Assembly (NCBI GenBank): GCA_026993355.1
Contig: JALWTX010000006.1
Location: forward strand, 154,762-218,761
Direction of reading: 5' to 3'
DNA from: Flavobacteriales bacterium
GTDB taxonomy: Bacteria; Bacteroidota; Bacteroidia; Flavobacteriales; Flavobacteriaceae
Length of the DNA: 64,000 nucleotides
The notes below the pieces were generated by a model. It was not told the origin of the DNA and made no database searches. It worked only from the letters and a program-made list of their open reading frames with translations. Below, piece after piece: positions 38,920 through 48,528 of this stretch; the first letter of the stretch is position 1; each line of letters opens with the position of its first letter. Both the position numbers and the translations under genes were made by a program.

Positions 38920-40518
38920 TTATATTTTTTTTTGGTAAGCTAATTGCCATATAATTTGAAAAACAAATCTGGTTCGTTTTTCCATAATATCATAACTTAT
39001 TTTATCTGGTGTGTCGGTTGGTTGATGAAAATCACTGTAATTTTTTGTGCCATAATAATCAATAATTGGTACTTTCTTTTTCATAAAATGGGTGAATTCA
39101 TCATGAGAGACTAAGGGCTTAAATTTAATAGTCATATAGTTATTATACAACTGCATCTCTTGGATATTTTTCTTAAAACTTTCCTTTTCAAATCCATTAA
39201 AGGCAATGTTAATGGGATAAAAATCGGCAACAATTTCTTCATCGCCCAAATCTTTGATCCGTCCCAAACGGTCCAATTCAATTACGGCGACTGTTTTCTC
39301 TAGTGGAATAACCGGATGTTCTGTATAAAATTTGACGCCAATCATATCTTGTTCTCTTCCTGATACATTTAAAAAAACAATATTTCTTCTCGGCACAAAA
39401 CCCGAATCGATAGCTGTTTGAAAAGCTTCAACCATTTCAAGAGAAGCTGCCACACCGGTAGCATTTTCATTGGCACTGTTATAAATTTCGCCGTCATGTT
39501 TCCCTTGGCCGTCATAATGGCTTAAAACAATGACATATTCATCAGATTTGGGTTGGCCTTCAATTATACCGATAACATTGCTTCCTTCAATCAAATCATT
39601 ATTATTTTTATAATTGATATGCAATGGGACCTTATAAAGGCGTGTTTTTTTGGTGTATTCAATATCTTGTGGACGGTCATAACCGGTAATATCTTCAAAA
39701 ATAGCTTTATTGATAAAAAAATCATAGACGGAATCTTTTTTAACACTGACCTCGAGCTTTTTTTTGGCAAAATGCTTTTTAAAATTATCCCAAAAATATT
39801 TTTTATGAAGCGGATCGTAATAGAGCATTGCCTTAGCGCCGTGTTTCATGGCAGCATTGCGTCTTAAAATATAGGCTTTTATCGGGTTGCGACTCCAAAC
39901 TGAGGGTAAAGAGCGGCCGGTATATGGATTTACTTCATTTGAAATGATATAATTGCCATATTTGTCACGTGGTTCGCCTCCGGCTACTAAAATTACTTTT
40001 CCTTTGACATCCTGATAAGCATAATCATTATACTTCGGATCTTCAATGCCATAACCGACATAAATAATTTGATCGGTATTGATGTCTATACTGTCATGTG
40101 GAAAAAATGAAATAAAATCTTCACCATATTTATAAGCTTGCCGGTCTGTTGACAAAACAACGCTTGGTTTATTGTTTTCCGAAGCCGTATATTTTTGAAA
40201 ATAACCATCCAATTTTTTCGGAAAGAGCAAGTGTTGATCTAAATAATAATCCCAAATATATTTGGCGGCTTTTTTACCACCACGTTTTCCGGTTTCACGG
40301 CCTTCCATCGAATCATTAGCCAAATTATAGACGTGATAATCCAGGTCATCGGCTGTTATAGTTTCGGCAAATATTTCAGCTAAAGTAGGTGTATGCTTTG
40401 ATTCTGACTTAGTCTCTTTTTCCTCAATGCCATATTTTTGACGCAATTTCTTTTTGGAACCACAAGAATAAATCAGAGAAAAAAAGAGTAAACTAAGAAT
40501 AAAAAAACGTATTTTCAT
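38920..40518 (-). CDS. M28-family peptidase homologue, lipoprotein, altered active site
   Basis: The 532-residue envelope lipoprotein (lipobox IYSCGS, Cys19) has a PA-like insert and an M28 zinc-peptidase fold. The first metal site LSHYDG is present, and ELDRLGR and DFHQPTDT supply further ligands. Two positions deviate: the bridging Asp of the usual GA(D/N)DNASG is Glu (SANENATG), and the general-base Glu of the usual EE pair is Arg (SGREQDMIG). It may be weakly active or a pseudo-peptidase. It is first in the operon with the mutase, ABC exporter and priA. Confidence 0.85.
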   Translation of the reverse strand: MKIRFFILSLLFFSLIYSCGSKKKLRQKYGIEEKETKSESKHTPTLAEIFAETITADDLDYHVYNLANDSMEGRETGKRGGKKAAKYIWDYYLDQHLLFPKKLDGYFQKYTASENNKPSVVLSTDRQAYKYGEDFISFFPHDSIDINTDQIIYVGYGIEDPKYNDYAYQDVKGKVILVAGGEPRDKYGNYIISNEVNPYTGRSLPSVWSRNPIKAYILRRNAAMKHGAKAMLYYDPLHKKYFWDNFKKHFAKKKLEVSVKKDSVYDFFINKAIFEDITGYDRPQDIEYTKKTRLYKVPLHINYKNNNDLIEGSNVIGIIEGQPKSDEYVIVLSHYDGQGKHDGEIYNSANENATGVAASLEMVEAFQTAIDSGFVPRRNIVFLNVSGREQDMIGVKFYTEHPVIPLEKTVAVIELDRLGRIKDLGDEEIVADFYPINIAFNGFEKESFKKNIQEMQLYNNYMTIKFKPLVSHDEFTHFMKKKVPIIDYYGTKNYSDFHQPTDTPDKISYDIMEKRTRFVFQIIWQLAYQKKI

Positions 40519-40538
40519 GCGATAAAAATTGTAACTAA

Positions 40539-40546
40539 CAAAATTA
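40539..40546 (-). promoter_or_regulatory. -7 element of the M28-mutase-ABC-priA operon
   Basis: TAATTTTG on the minus strand, 20 bases upstream of the ATG, matches TAnnTTTG. The -33 box is unclear. Confidence 0.45.
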
Positions 40547-40723
40547 CATTATTTTTTTTACAATTAATCAGACATTAAGAATGTTTTATATCATAAAAAA
40601 TGTAATGGGACAATTGATATGAATATTGTTAACTTAAAATTCCTTTTTATTGATAAAAAAAGATAATACAAAACGACGCTGGTATAAAAATAATTTATAA
40701 ATTTGTTTCAAAACTTTTTAATT

Positions 40724-41665
40724 ATGACTATTGCGCAATTAAAATATTTATTGGCTGTTGCCAAGTATCTCAATTTCACCAAAGCATCTCAACAATGTCA
40801 TGTTACACAGCCGACACTCAGCATGCAAATTCAAAAATTGGAAGATGAATTGGGCGTCATTATTTTTGACCGGAATAAAAAACCGATTAAAATAACCGAG
40901 ATTGGTAAAAAAATTATCGATCAAGCCAAAACCATTGTCAATGAAAGTGCCAGAATAAACGACTTGGTACAACAAGAAAAAGGTTATATCGGCGGTGACT
41001 ACAAATTGGGGATTATTCCTACCCTAGTGCCGACAATTTTACCCATGTTTTTAAAAAATTTCATTAAAAAATACCCTGAAGTACACCTTGAAATATATGA
41101 AGTGCCTACCCAGCAAATGATTGAACAAATTGCGGAAGGAAAATTGGATGCCGGCATTGCTGCAACACCCTTAGAAGAACCGCAAATTATCGAAAAACCT
41201 TTGTTTTACGAACCTTTTGTCGGATTTATTCCCGAATCGCACCGGCTTTTTAAGAAAAAGGAATTGACCGAACAAGATTTAGATGTTAAAGATATCTTAT
41301 TATTGGATGAAGGTCATTGTTTTAGAGATAACATTTTAAACATTTGCCGGTTAAAATCTGATGACGATCAAGCCTTTTCTTTAAATATCGGCAATTTTGA
41401 TGCTTTAATAAAATTATCAAAAGAAGGTTTGGGCATGACACTGCTTCCTTATTTACAAACCGAAGATTTATGTCCGGCTGACAAAAAATATTTACGCAAC
41501 TTTAAAAAGCCGGAACCGGCCCGTGAAGTGAGTTTAATTCACAGCAAGGATATCTTCAAAAAAAACATAACCGAAGCTTTATTTAAAACTATTAAAGGGA
41601 TTGTGAAAGGTGCCATCGAATTTTACGATGTTAAAATCATCAGCCCGCTTCCGGCTAAACATTAA
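40724..41665 (+). CDS. oxyR: Hydrogen-peroxide-sensing LysR regulator OxyR
   Basis: The 313-residue LysR-type regulator starts MTIAQLKYLLAVAKYLNFTK, with the N-terminal winged helix-turn-helix at 1-60. The effector domain keeps both peroxide-sensing cysteines in DEGHCFRDNILNIC. They fall at Cys199 and Cys208, the same numbers as in E. coli OxyR. I start at ATG 40724; the upstream extension (40703) would run through a -7 element, TAAATTTG at 40698-40705. No katG or ahp gene is adjacent. dgt follows after 20 bases, probably co-transcribed. Confidence 0.93.
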   Translation: MTIAQLKYLLAVAKYLNFTKASQQCHVTQPTLSMQIQKLEDELGVIIFDRNKKPIKITEIGKKIIDQAKTIVNESARINDLVQQEKGYIGGDYKLGIIPTLVPTILPMFLKNFIKKYPEVHLEIYEVPTQQMIEQIAEGKLDAGIAATPLEEPQIIEKPLFYEPFVGFIPESHRLFKKKELTEQDLDVKDILLLDEGHCFRDNILNICRLKSDDDQAFSLNIGNFDALIKLSKEGLGMTLLPYLQTEDLCPADKKYLRNFKKPEPAREVSLIHSKDIFKKNITEALFKTIKGIVKGAIEFYDVKIISPLPAKH

Positions 41666-41685
41666 ACTTAAAATTATTGATTTTG

Positions 41686-43035
41686 ATGAAATGGACTAAC
41701 TATTTCGAACACGCTAAAGAACGTTTATTTGACGATAAAAAATATGATAATAAAGAACGATCCGTTTTTCAAATGGACTATGACCGGATTGTCTTTTCCT
41801 CAGCTTTCCGCCGATTACAAAACAAAACACAAGTTTTACCGTTTCCAAAATCCGACTATATCAGAAACCGTCTGACACATAGTTTGGAAACCGCATCTGT
41901 CGGGCGGTCATTGGGCAATTTTGTGGGGCAAAAAATCATCAAAAAATATCCGGAGTTAATACAAAAAAGTCATATTCAAACCACAGATTTCGGTCATCTG
42001 GTTTCAGCGGCCTGTCTGACACACGACATTGGCAATCCGCCATTTGGTCATAGTGGCGAAACTGCCATTAGTGAATTCTTTAAAAGCACCGGAGGCGAAA
42101 GCTTAATGGACAATTTGTCACCCAAACAAAAAGCTGATTTACAACATTTTGAAGGCAATGCTTCCGGATTACGCTTAATAGCCCATACACCTGAAAAACA
42201 ATCTGCCATAAAAGGCGGTTTGCGTTTAACACTAGGCACTTATGCCACCTTTACCAAGTACCCCAAAGAATCATTACCCGATAGACGGAAGGAAAAACAA
42301 GCCAGTTCAAAAAAATTCGGTATTTACCAATCCGAAATAGATTTATTTGAAACGGAAATAGCCGGTAAATTAAATTTAATCCCCCAACATACCTCTGACG
42401 GAAAAGCATGGAAACGTTTTCCGCTGACTTTTTTAGTGGAAGCAGCCGATGACATATGTTATCATATCGTCGATTTTGAAGATGGCTTTCATATGGGGTA
42501 TCTGCCTTTTAAAATGGTTGAGCAACACCTATTAGAACTCTTAAATCATAAAAAGTTTAAACCAAACCGTTATCGACAGATTTTTGATCGGACGGAAAAA
42601 ATTAATTACCTCCGGAGTTTGGCTATTGATAATTTGGTCCAAACGGCAGGGCAAATTTTTACAGCCTATGAAGCTGATTTTATTACAGGCCGTTTGGATA
42701 GAGCTTTATTGGATTTATTTCCGGCTGACTTGAAAAAGCCTCTGCAAGAAATTATTAATATAAGTTTTGATCAAATTTATCAATCCGAAACGGTTCTTCG
42801 TATAGAATTAGCCGGAAAAAAAGTTTTACCCGATTTGCTACAAAAATTTGTAACCGCTAACTTATACCCCGACAAGCATAAACAACTTTATAAACTTTTG
42901 CCCGAAATATATCATGGCGGCAACAATGACTATGAAAAAATTCTCAATGCCACCATGTATATTAGCAATATGACCGACCGGCAAGCCGTTTCCTTGTATA
43001 AGAACTTGAACGGAGTAGAACTGGCGGGCTATTAG
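41686..43035 (+). CDS. dgt: Deoxyguanosinetriphosphate triphosphohydrolase
   Basis: This HD-domain enzyme hydrolyses dGTP to deoxyguanosine and tripolyphosphate. The 449-residue protein begins with DYDRIVFSSAFRRLQNKTQV. The metal-binding HD set is in RLTHSLETASVGRSLG and LTHDIGNPPFGHSGE, with a further Asp in VEAADDICYHIVDFEDG. TTG 41677 could extend it by three residues; ATG 41686 is preferred. It follows oxyR closely. Its stop overlaps the convergent LOG-family gene by four bases. Confidence 0.93.
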   Translation: MKWTNYFEHAKERLFDDKKYDNKERSVFQMDYDRIVFSSAFRRLQNKTQVLPFPKSDYIRNRLTHSLETASVGRSLGNFVGQKIIKKYPELIQKSHIQTTDFGHLVSAACLTHDIGNPPFGHSGETAISEFFKSTGGESLMDNLSPKQKADLQHFEGNASGLRLIAHTPEKQSAIKGGLRLTLGTYATFTKYPKESLPDRRKEKQASSKKFGIYQSEIDLFETEIAGKLNLIPQHTSDGKAWKRFPLTFLVEAADDICYHIVDFEDGFHMGYLPFKMVEQHLLELLNHKKFKPNRYRQIFDRTEKINYLRSLAIDNLVQTAGQIFTAYEADFITGRLDRALLDLFPADLKKPLQEIINISFDQIYQSETVLRIELAGKKVLPDLLQKFVTANLYPDKHKQLYKLLPEIYHGGNNDYEKILNATMYISNMTDRQAVSLYKNLNGVELAGY

Positions 43036-44141
43036 GCCTTGGTAAAAGTCAATATTTCCTTTAATATTTCATCAGGATCATCGTGTATGGAAAGAATAAG
43101 ATTTTGGTATTTTTGCTCTTCCAGCATTTTTTTCAAACAAGGATAGACCGGCTTTTCGACTGTCCAATAATATTTGTCCAAAAAAATCATAGGACTGGCA
43201 TACCCTAAGCTTAAATAATGGTCTTGCGTGGCTTCTTGAAAAATTTCTTGAATGGTACCGGCATTGCCTGGTGCAAAAATAATCCCACCTTTGGCTATGG
43301 TCAAAAGTTTATCCTCACGGATGCTATTGGCAAAATATTTGGCAATATGTGTGGCAAAAACAGCCGTTGGTTCGTGCCCATATAACCATGTTGGAATAGC
43401 TAAACTATTATACTTAGAGACCGGATATTTTTGTCGCAATTGCATGGCTAAATCCAACCATTGCGGATGCTTAAAAGTAGGTGCATGGCCAATAAACCGG
43501 ATAGCATCAATTAATTCCTCGTCGTTTTTGCCCGCAAACCATGCCCCAAGATGGGTTGCTTCCATGGCACCGGGTCCTCCGCCCGAGGTCATTAAATAGC
43601 CCTTTTCGGTCAGTATTTTGCTCAGCAAGGCAATTTTGGTATAACTTTTATCTTTCCGTGACAAAGCATGTCCACCCATAAAAGCAACTATTTTCTTTTC
43701 CTCATAATTCTCTATAAAATCATCTAACGCATCCGTAATGGCATGGTCATGCAAACTTCTGGCTAATGTTTCTTTGATATCTTTGGCATATTTGCCGGTT
43801 TTTAAAAAATGACGGTAAACTATTTGATCAAAAGTTTGCAAAAAACTTTCCGGTTGTCCTATCACATAACCTTTATACAAATCTTCGGGCGTATAAAGCC
43901 GGTTGACATAGGAATTATAGGGTAAGTCTAAGCGGGGAAAAATGAAGCAGTTCTCCAATGAGTGAAATAACACCTCTGGTAATTTACAACCTAAAAATAA
44001 ACAATTTTTAAAAGTTTTTCCCTTTAACAATTCTTCTAAGCCGGAAAAATCCAAATTCTGAAAAGCAATATATTCAATGATGTCATAATTATGTAATAAT
44101 TGTTTTAAAGCTTCCGGCGTCTCAATTTCTTTATATTTCAT
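43032..44141 (-). CDS. LOG-family (Rossmann nucleotide-binding) protein
   Basis: The 369-residue protein has a C-terminal LOG domain with GGGPGAMEA at 187-195 and PGNAGTIQE at 291-299. The common form of the second motif is PGGxGTxxE, so Asn replaces a Gly here. The first ~145 residues are an extra domain, as in the longer PpnN-type nucleosidases. Those cleave nucleoside monophosphates to base and ribose 5-phosphate, which is the best guess for this one. ATG 44141 is the start, preceded by GTG. It is six bases downstream of the Pmp3-type gene. Confidence 0.8.
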   Translation of the reverse strand: MKYKEIETPEALKQLLHNYDIIEYIAFQNLDFSGLEELLKGKTFKNCLFLGCKLPEVLFHSLENCFIFPRLDLPYNSYVNRLYTPEDLYKGYVIGQPESFLQTFDQIVYRHFLKTGKYAKDIKETLARSLHDHAITDALDDFIENYEEKKIVAFMGGHALSRKDKSYTKIALLSKILTEKGYLMTSGGGPGAMEATHLGAWFAGKNDEELIDAIRFIGHAPTFKHPQWLDLAMQLRQKYPVSKYNSLAIPTWLYGHEPTAVFATHIAKYFANSIREDKLLTIAKGGIIFAPGNAGTIQEIFQEATQDHYLSLGYASPMIFLDKYYWTVEKPVYPCLKKMLEEQKYQNLILSIHDDPDEILKEILTFTKA

Positions 44142-44147
44142 CACTGT

Positions 44148-44324
44148 TTAAGATTTACACATTCGTTTTTTATTTCGTTCATCAAGTAAAGAAGCAACCG
44201 CCCAAATGGCAGCCGGCAACCAGCCAATTAATGTAATTTGTAGGATTAAACATAAAAGGGCTTGGAAAATTTTACCTCTCAGTAAAAAGGATAACCATGG
44301 AAATAAAACGGCAATTAAAATCAT
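44148..44324 (-). CDS. YqaE/Pmp3-family small membrane protein (58 residues)
   Basis: The minus strand from ATG 44324 to TAA 44148 encodes 58 residues beginning MILIAVLFPWLSFLLRG, with LIGWLPAAIWAVASL before a basic tail. Two membrane helices joined by a short loop and the GW(L/I)P motif identify the Pmp3/YqaE proteolipids, which respond to salt, cold or membrane stress in other organisms. The LOG gene starts six bases after its stop, implying co-transcription. A full -7 element lies 51 bases upstream. Confidence 0.85.
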   Translation of the reverse strand: MILIAVLFPWLSFLLRGKIFQALLCLILQITLIGWLPAAIWAVASLLDERNKKRMCKS

Positions 44325-44352
44325 AAAATCAATTAATTTAGTGACATTATGT

Positions 44353-44394
44353 CATTAAAAATTATTTTGACAGACAAAAGTACAATTTTTAATG
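44353..44394 (-). promoter_or_regulatory. -7 element of the Pmp3-type gene flanked by an inverted repeat
   Basis: TACTTTTG on the minus strand (44382-44375) matches TAnnTTTG. It sits in the 20-base spacer of an inverted repeat with 11-base arms, CATTAAAAATT (44353-44363) and AATTTTTAATG (44384-44394). The arms bracket the promoter core, suggesting an operator. Divergent dnaK starts at 44490. Confidence 0.5.
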
Positions 44395-44489
44395 TCAAAA
44401 CTACTTAATAAATAACGCTTTTTCAAATGGCATAATCATTGACAAAAGTAAAATGAACAAAATAATTATTAACTAAAAAAATATTAACT

Positions 44490-46409
44490 ATGAGCGACAA
44501 AGGAAATAAAATTATCGGTATAGATTTGGGAACCACCAACTCTGTAGTTACTGTAAGAGAAGGTAATGATACTATCGTTATCCCTAACCCGGAAGGAAAT
44601 AGAACAACTCCTTCAGTTGTAGCCTTTACAGATAAAGGCGAAATAAAAGTTGGTGACCCTGCCAAACGACAAGCTATTACAAACCCTGAAAGAACTATCT
44701 CTTCTATTAAGAGATTTATGGGGAACAAATATTCTGAAGTAAAAGAAGAAGCCGAACGCGTACCTTATAAAGTAGTGCAAGGACCTAATGATACACCGCG
44801 TGTTGAAATAAACGGCAAACAATATTCACCACAAGAAATTTCGGCTATGATTTTGCAAAAATTGAAAAAAACAGCCGAAGATTATTTAGGACATCCTGTT
44901 AAAGAAGCGGTTATTACCGTACCGGCATATTTTAACGATGCTCAACGTCAAGCCACTAAAGAAGCCGGTGAAATTGCAGGTTTAAAAGTCAGACGTATTA
45001 TCAACGAACCGACTGCTGCCGCTTTGGCCTACGGATTAGACAAATCTGACAAAGAGAAAAAAATTGCCGTATTTGACCTTGGTGGTGGAACATTTGACAT
45101 TTCTATTTTGGACATCGGTGACGGTGTTACTGAAGTATTATCTACTGCCGGTGATACCCACTTAGGTGGTGATGATTTTGACCAACGTATTATCGACTGG
45201 TTAGCTGACGAATTCAAAAAAGAAGAAGGTATCGACTTGAAAAAAGACCCGATGGCTTTGCAACGCTTAAAAGAAGCAGCCGAAAAAGCCAAAATCGAAT
45301 TGTCTTCTTCACCCGAAACCGAAATTAATTTACCTTATATTACGGCAACTGCCTCAGGACCTAAACACTTGGTTAAAAAATTGACCAGAGCCAAATTTGA
45401 ACAATTAACCGACGACTTGGTTAAACGTGCCATGAAGCCGGTTAAAGAAGCTTTGGAAAAAGCCGGATTAAAACCTTCTGATATTGACGAAGTAATTTTG
45501 GTAGGTGGATCTACACGTATACCAAAAGTAGTAGAAGAAGTTGAAAAATTCTTCGGCAAAAAAGCCTCTAAAAACGTTAACCCTGATGAAGTCGTTGCCA
45601 AAGGTGCCGGAATTCAAGGTGCCGTTTTAACAGGTGATGTTGATGATGTTTTATTACTTGACGTAACGCCGTTATCATTAGGTATTGAAACGATGGGTGG
45701 TGTAATGACAAAATTGATTGATGCCAATACCACCATCCCGACTAAAAAGTCGCAAATATTCTCAACTGCTCAAGACAATCAGCCCAGTGTTGAGATTCAT
45801 GTCTTGCAAGGAGAAAGACCCTTGGCTAAAGATAACAAAACCATTGGTCGCTTCCACTTAGACGGTATTCCGCCTGCAAAACGTGGTGAACCACAAATTG
45901 AAGTTACCTTTGATATCGATGCTGATGGTATTATTCATGTTACAGCAATGGATAAAAAATCCGGAAAATCTAAAGATATCCGTATTGAAGCTTCCAGTGG
46001 TTTAAGCAAAGAAGAAATTGAAAGAATGAAAAAAGAAGCAGAAGCTAACGCAGAAGCTGATAGAATAGCCAAAGAACGCGTAGAAAAACTTAATAAAGCA
46101 GATGCAACAGCTTTCCAATTGGAAAAATTAGTTGAAGAGCACAAAGACAAAATTTCCGATGAAAACAAAACTGCTGTTGAAAATATGGTCAAAAAGCTGA
46201 AAGAAGCTTATGACAAACAAGATGCCGATATGGCAGAAGCTGCAACTAAAGAAGCTGAAGACTTATTGATGAAAGTAGGTCAAGATATTCAAAATGCAGC
46301 ACAAGCACAAGGTGCACCTAATGATCAAGCACAACAATCTACCGCAAATGAAAACCAAGGTGGTGGAGAAGATGATGTGCAAGATGTAGATTTTGAAGAA
46401 GTAAAATAG
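44490..46409 (+). CDS. dnaK: Molecular chaperone DnaK (Hsp70)
   Basis: This 639-residue Hsp70 has the actin-like ATPase domain (about 1-385), with [12 protein letters not shown], the hydrophobic linker [15 protein letters not shown], the beta substrate-binding domain and a helical lid. The tail is Gln/Asn-rich and ends [11 protein letters not shown]. dnaJ and grpE are not next to it. I see no CIRCE element and no convincing -7 box in the 165-base upstream gap, which holds the divergent Pmp3 promoter. A strong terminator follows. Confidence 0.98.
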   Translation: MSDKGNKIIGIDLGTTNSVVTVREGNDTIVIPNPEGNRTTPSVVAFTDKGEIKVGDPAKRQAITNPERTISSIKRFMGNKYSEVKEEAERVPYKVVQGPNDTPRVEINGKQYSPQEISAMILQKLKKTAEDYLGHPVKEAVITVPAYFNDAQRQATKEAGEIAGLKVRRIINEPTAAALAYGLDKSDKEKKIAVFDLGGGTFDISILDIGDGVTEVLSTAGDTHLGGDDFDQRIIDWLADEFKKEEGIDLKKDPMALQRLKEAAEKAKIELSSSPETEINLPYITATASGPKHLVKKLTRAKFEQLTDDLVKRAMKPVKEALEKAGLKPSDIDEVILVGGSTRIPKVVEEVEKFFGKKASKNVNPDEVVAKGAGIQGAVLTGDVDDVLLLDVTPLSLGIETMGGVMTKLIDANTTIPTKKSQIFSTAQDNQPSVEIHVLQGERPLAKDNKTIGRFHLDGIPPAKRGEPQIEVTFDIDADGIIHVTAMDKKSGKSKDIRIEASSGLSKEEIERMKKEAEANAEADRIAKERVEKLNKADATAFQLEKLVEEHKDKISDENKTAVENMVKKLKEAYDKQDADMAEAATKEAEDLLMKVGQDIQNAAQAQGAPNDQAQQSTANENQGGGEDDVQDVDFEEVK

Positions 46410-46449
46410 TAGATGATTAGTTTTTCATAATTATTGATTGATTAAACAG

Positions 46450-46480
46450 CCGGTTGCAAAAATTTGCAACCGGTTTTTTT
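46450..46480. terminator. Terminator between dnaK and the putative porin
   Basis: CCGGTTGCAAA and TTTGCAACCGG (46450-46473) form a perfect stem followed by seven T. It ends dnaK, and its other face may serve the convergent porin gene. Confidence 0.9.
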
Positions 46481-46487
46481 ATTAAAT

Positions 46488-48407
46488 TTAATTAAAGAAA
46501 ATCCAACGCAAGCCAAAACGGATGTTAAAGTCCGGATAGGGTTGCAAGGGGGCAGCATAATAATCCGGATTTTTTTGTTTGCCCAGCGCATTAAGATGGG
46601 CCAACTTAAAATAGAACCGGAAACGTTTTATCTTAAAATTAAGAAAATAGTCTATAATGGGATAGCCGCCTATTTTACGCTGGTGTTGTAAAACAAAATC
46701 ACTTAAGACCGGATTATAGGCGTTTGCATAATAAGCTTCAAAATATTTGGCCGTAAAACCGGTTTGCACCCATAAATTGTGTTGAAAATAATAATTAGAA
46801 AAAAATAAACTGCCACGCAAAATATAACCGGGCAAATGCAATATGCCGGCACCTTGAAGCACTTTTTGCCATTTAAAATCCGTAGCCAAACCCCATTTTT
46901 TATAGTAAAAATCTTTTTGATATTTTACCGACAAGTATTGTATGCCGCTCGTATTTTGGTGTGGCAATGAGTCGGCGCCAAAATAGGTGTAGTTGTTAAT
47001 CAGTATTTGATTAAAAATTAATTTACCCAAATATTGATGCGTAATTTGGGCTGAAATTTTTTGTTTCGATTCGTTTTTAAAATCCAGATGATTCCAATTA
47101 AACTTATCATAAGCACTTTGATAAAGCAAATATTTAAAATCGGGCCGTTTAGAAAGGCTTTTTACTTCGCCAAAAATTCCAATTTGTGGGTTTGGTTTAT
47201 ACCTAACTTGTCCTGCCAAATAATAACCGGCTATATTTTTAGTAAAACCAATATTTAATTGACCGCGAAAATTTAATTTACCCAAATTTAAACGGGCTTT
47301 GTTATCAAGGCTTAAATCGTTAAAAATGGTTTTTTGTGGTATGTATATATTATTTATAACTTTCAGACTGTCAAAAGTATACACCTGATGAGAGTAACGA
47401 ATACCGGATTGCACTGCCAGCTGATGAAATTGGAATTTTAATCCCGCAATATTTTGAAAATGACTTAAAAAAACAGTATCCTTTACCGCTCCATTGCCGG
47501 AGGATGCTATTCCTATTAGGTCAGTTGCCTTTTTTTGTTCAAACTTATAAGCATGCCCGGCATAAGTCAAGTTGTTAAATAATGACAAATTTTGCTTGAC
47601 CAAAGCATATTGTTGTCCCACAAACAATCGGTGAATTTTTAATTGGGTATGGGCATCTGTCAACTTGACGTTTATACGGCTTCTATCGCTATAAATGTCG
47701 CCGGCTTGTTCAAATTCGAGTGGATTGGCTATGCCGCCATTTTCGTCATTGCTCTTTTCGTAAGTATAATAATAGGTTTTAAGACGATAAGTGTTTGCGC
47801 GGTTATTAAAATTAAGACTACCTAAAAAACGCCGCGATGTAGCAACACTATTTTTATACAAGCCCAACGAGTTTAAGCCCCGGTAGTTTGCCGCCACATT
47901 TAATTGTTTGTTGATATTGGTGGCAAACAAAGCATTTAAAATTTGTCCTTGTCCCATCCCATTCAGGTAAGATAAATCGGAATAAGGCGTCGGGGTAAAA
48001 TAAAATGGAATGTTAGGATGCGGCCAATAATCTGTCAATTTAGGTTGGCCCACAAAACCGGGAATAATATCTGTGTCGGTGATATCAAAACTCAGCTGGG
48101 TTAAAACATGACCGATATTAGAAAAAGGCAAATAGTCAAAATCATCCTTAAAAAGTTGGTTAAACCGGTAAGCATCCCTTATGGTCAAAGTGGTATCGAC
48201 ACTAATGGTATCATTTTCTATAGTAAAAATTTTATACCGGCCGGCCGGCAACTTGGGTAATTTTATTTTGAGACTGTCTTTTTTATTAAAGTAATCTAAT
48301 GTGTCATGCTGCTGATGGGGGGTAAATTGAGGCATGTTAGTCCGTATTTGCGCCACCAAGCTAAAACTTATAAAGACAAAAATGCAGGAAATAAATATTT
48401 TCACCAA
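46488..48407 (-). CDS. Putative porin, outer-membrane barrel
   Basis: The 639-residue protein has a signal peptide (cleavage near residue 19, SLVAQ) and a beta-rich body with many Tyr, Phe and Asn. It matches the Bacteroidota 'putative porin' family (TPYSDLSYLNGMGQGQ early, DYFLNFKIKRFRFYFKLAHLN late, last residues RFGLRWIFFN). The terminal aromatic is an outer-membrane insertion signal. Solute specificity is unknown. A -7 match, TAAATTTG, lies just upstream near 48430 on the minus strand. Confidence 0.83.
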   Translation of the reverse strand: MVKIFISCIFVFISFSLVAQIRTNMPQFTPHQQHDTLDYFNKKDSLKIKLPKLPAGRYKIFTIENDTISVDTTLTIRDAYRFNQLFKDDFDYLPFSNIGHVLTQLSFDITDTDIIPGFVGQPKLTDYWPHPNIPFYFTPTPYSDLSYLNGMGQGQILNALFATNINKQLNVAANYRGLNSLGLYKNSVATSRRFLGSLNFNNRANTYRLKTYYYTYEKSNDENGGIANPLEFEQAGDIYSDRSRINVKLTDAHTQLKIHRLFVGQQYALVKQNLSLFNNLTYAGHAYKFEQKKATDLIGIASSGNGAVKDTVFLSHFQNIAGLKFQFHQLAVQSGIRYSHQVYTFDSLKVINNIYIPQKTIFNDLSLDNKARLNLGKLNFRGQLNIGFTKNIAGYYLAGQVRYKPNPQIGIFGEVKSLSKRPDFKYLLYQSAYDKFNWNHLDFKNESKQKISAQITHQYLGKLIFNQILINNYTYFGADSLPHQNTSGIQYLSVKYQKDFYYKKWGLATDFKWQKVLQGAGILHLPGYILRGSLFFSNYYFQHNLWVQTGFTAKYFEAYYANAYNPVLSDFVLQHQRKIGGYPIIDYFLNFKIKRFRFYFKLAHLNALGKQKNPDYYAAPLQPYPDFNIRFGLRWIFFN

Positions 48408-48479
48408 ATTGATATTTTTAGACAGGACAAATTTACAATTTTTAATTGGCTTTTAGATTTAAAGCTAACACATAAAAAA

Positions 48480-48502
48480 GGCTGCCTCAAAAAAGGGCAG
48501 CC
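48480..48502 (-). terminator. Terminator of the rplM-rpsI-rpsB-tsf operon
   Basis: On the minus strand GGCTGCC, a T-rich loop and GGCAGCC are followed by TTTTTT, 26 bases after the tsf stop. Confidence 0.87.
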
Positions 48503-48528
48503 TCCTTGTAAATATAGTGAATTTAGAT

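Noticed and set aside
44400..44489. CIRCE element upstream of dnaK
   Set aside because: No TTAGCACTC-N9-GAGTGCTAA-type palindrome is present.
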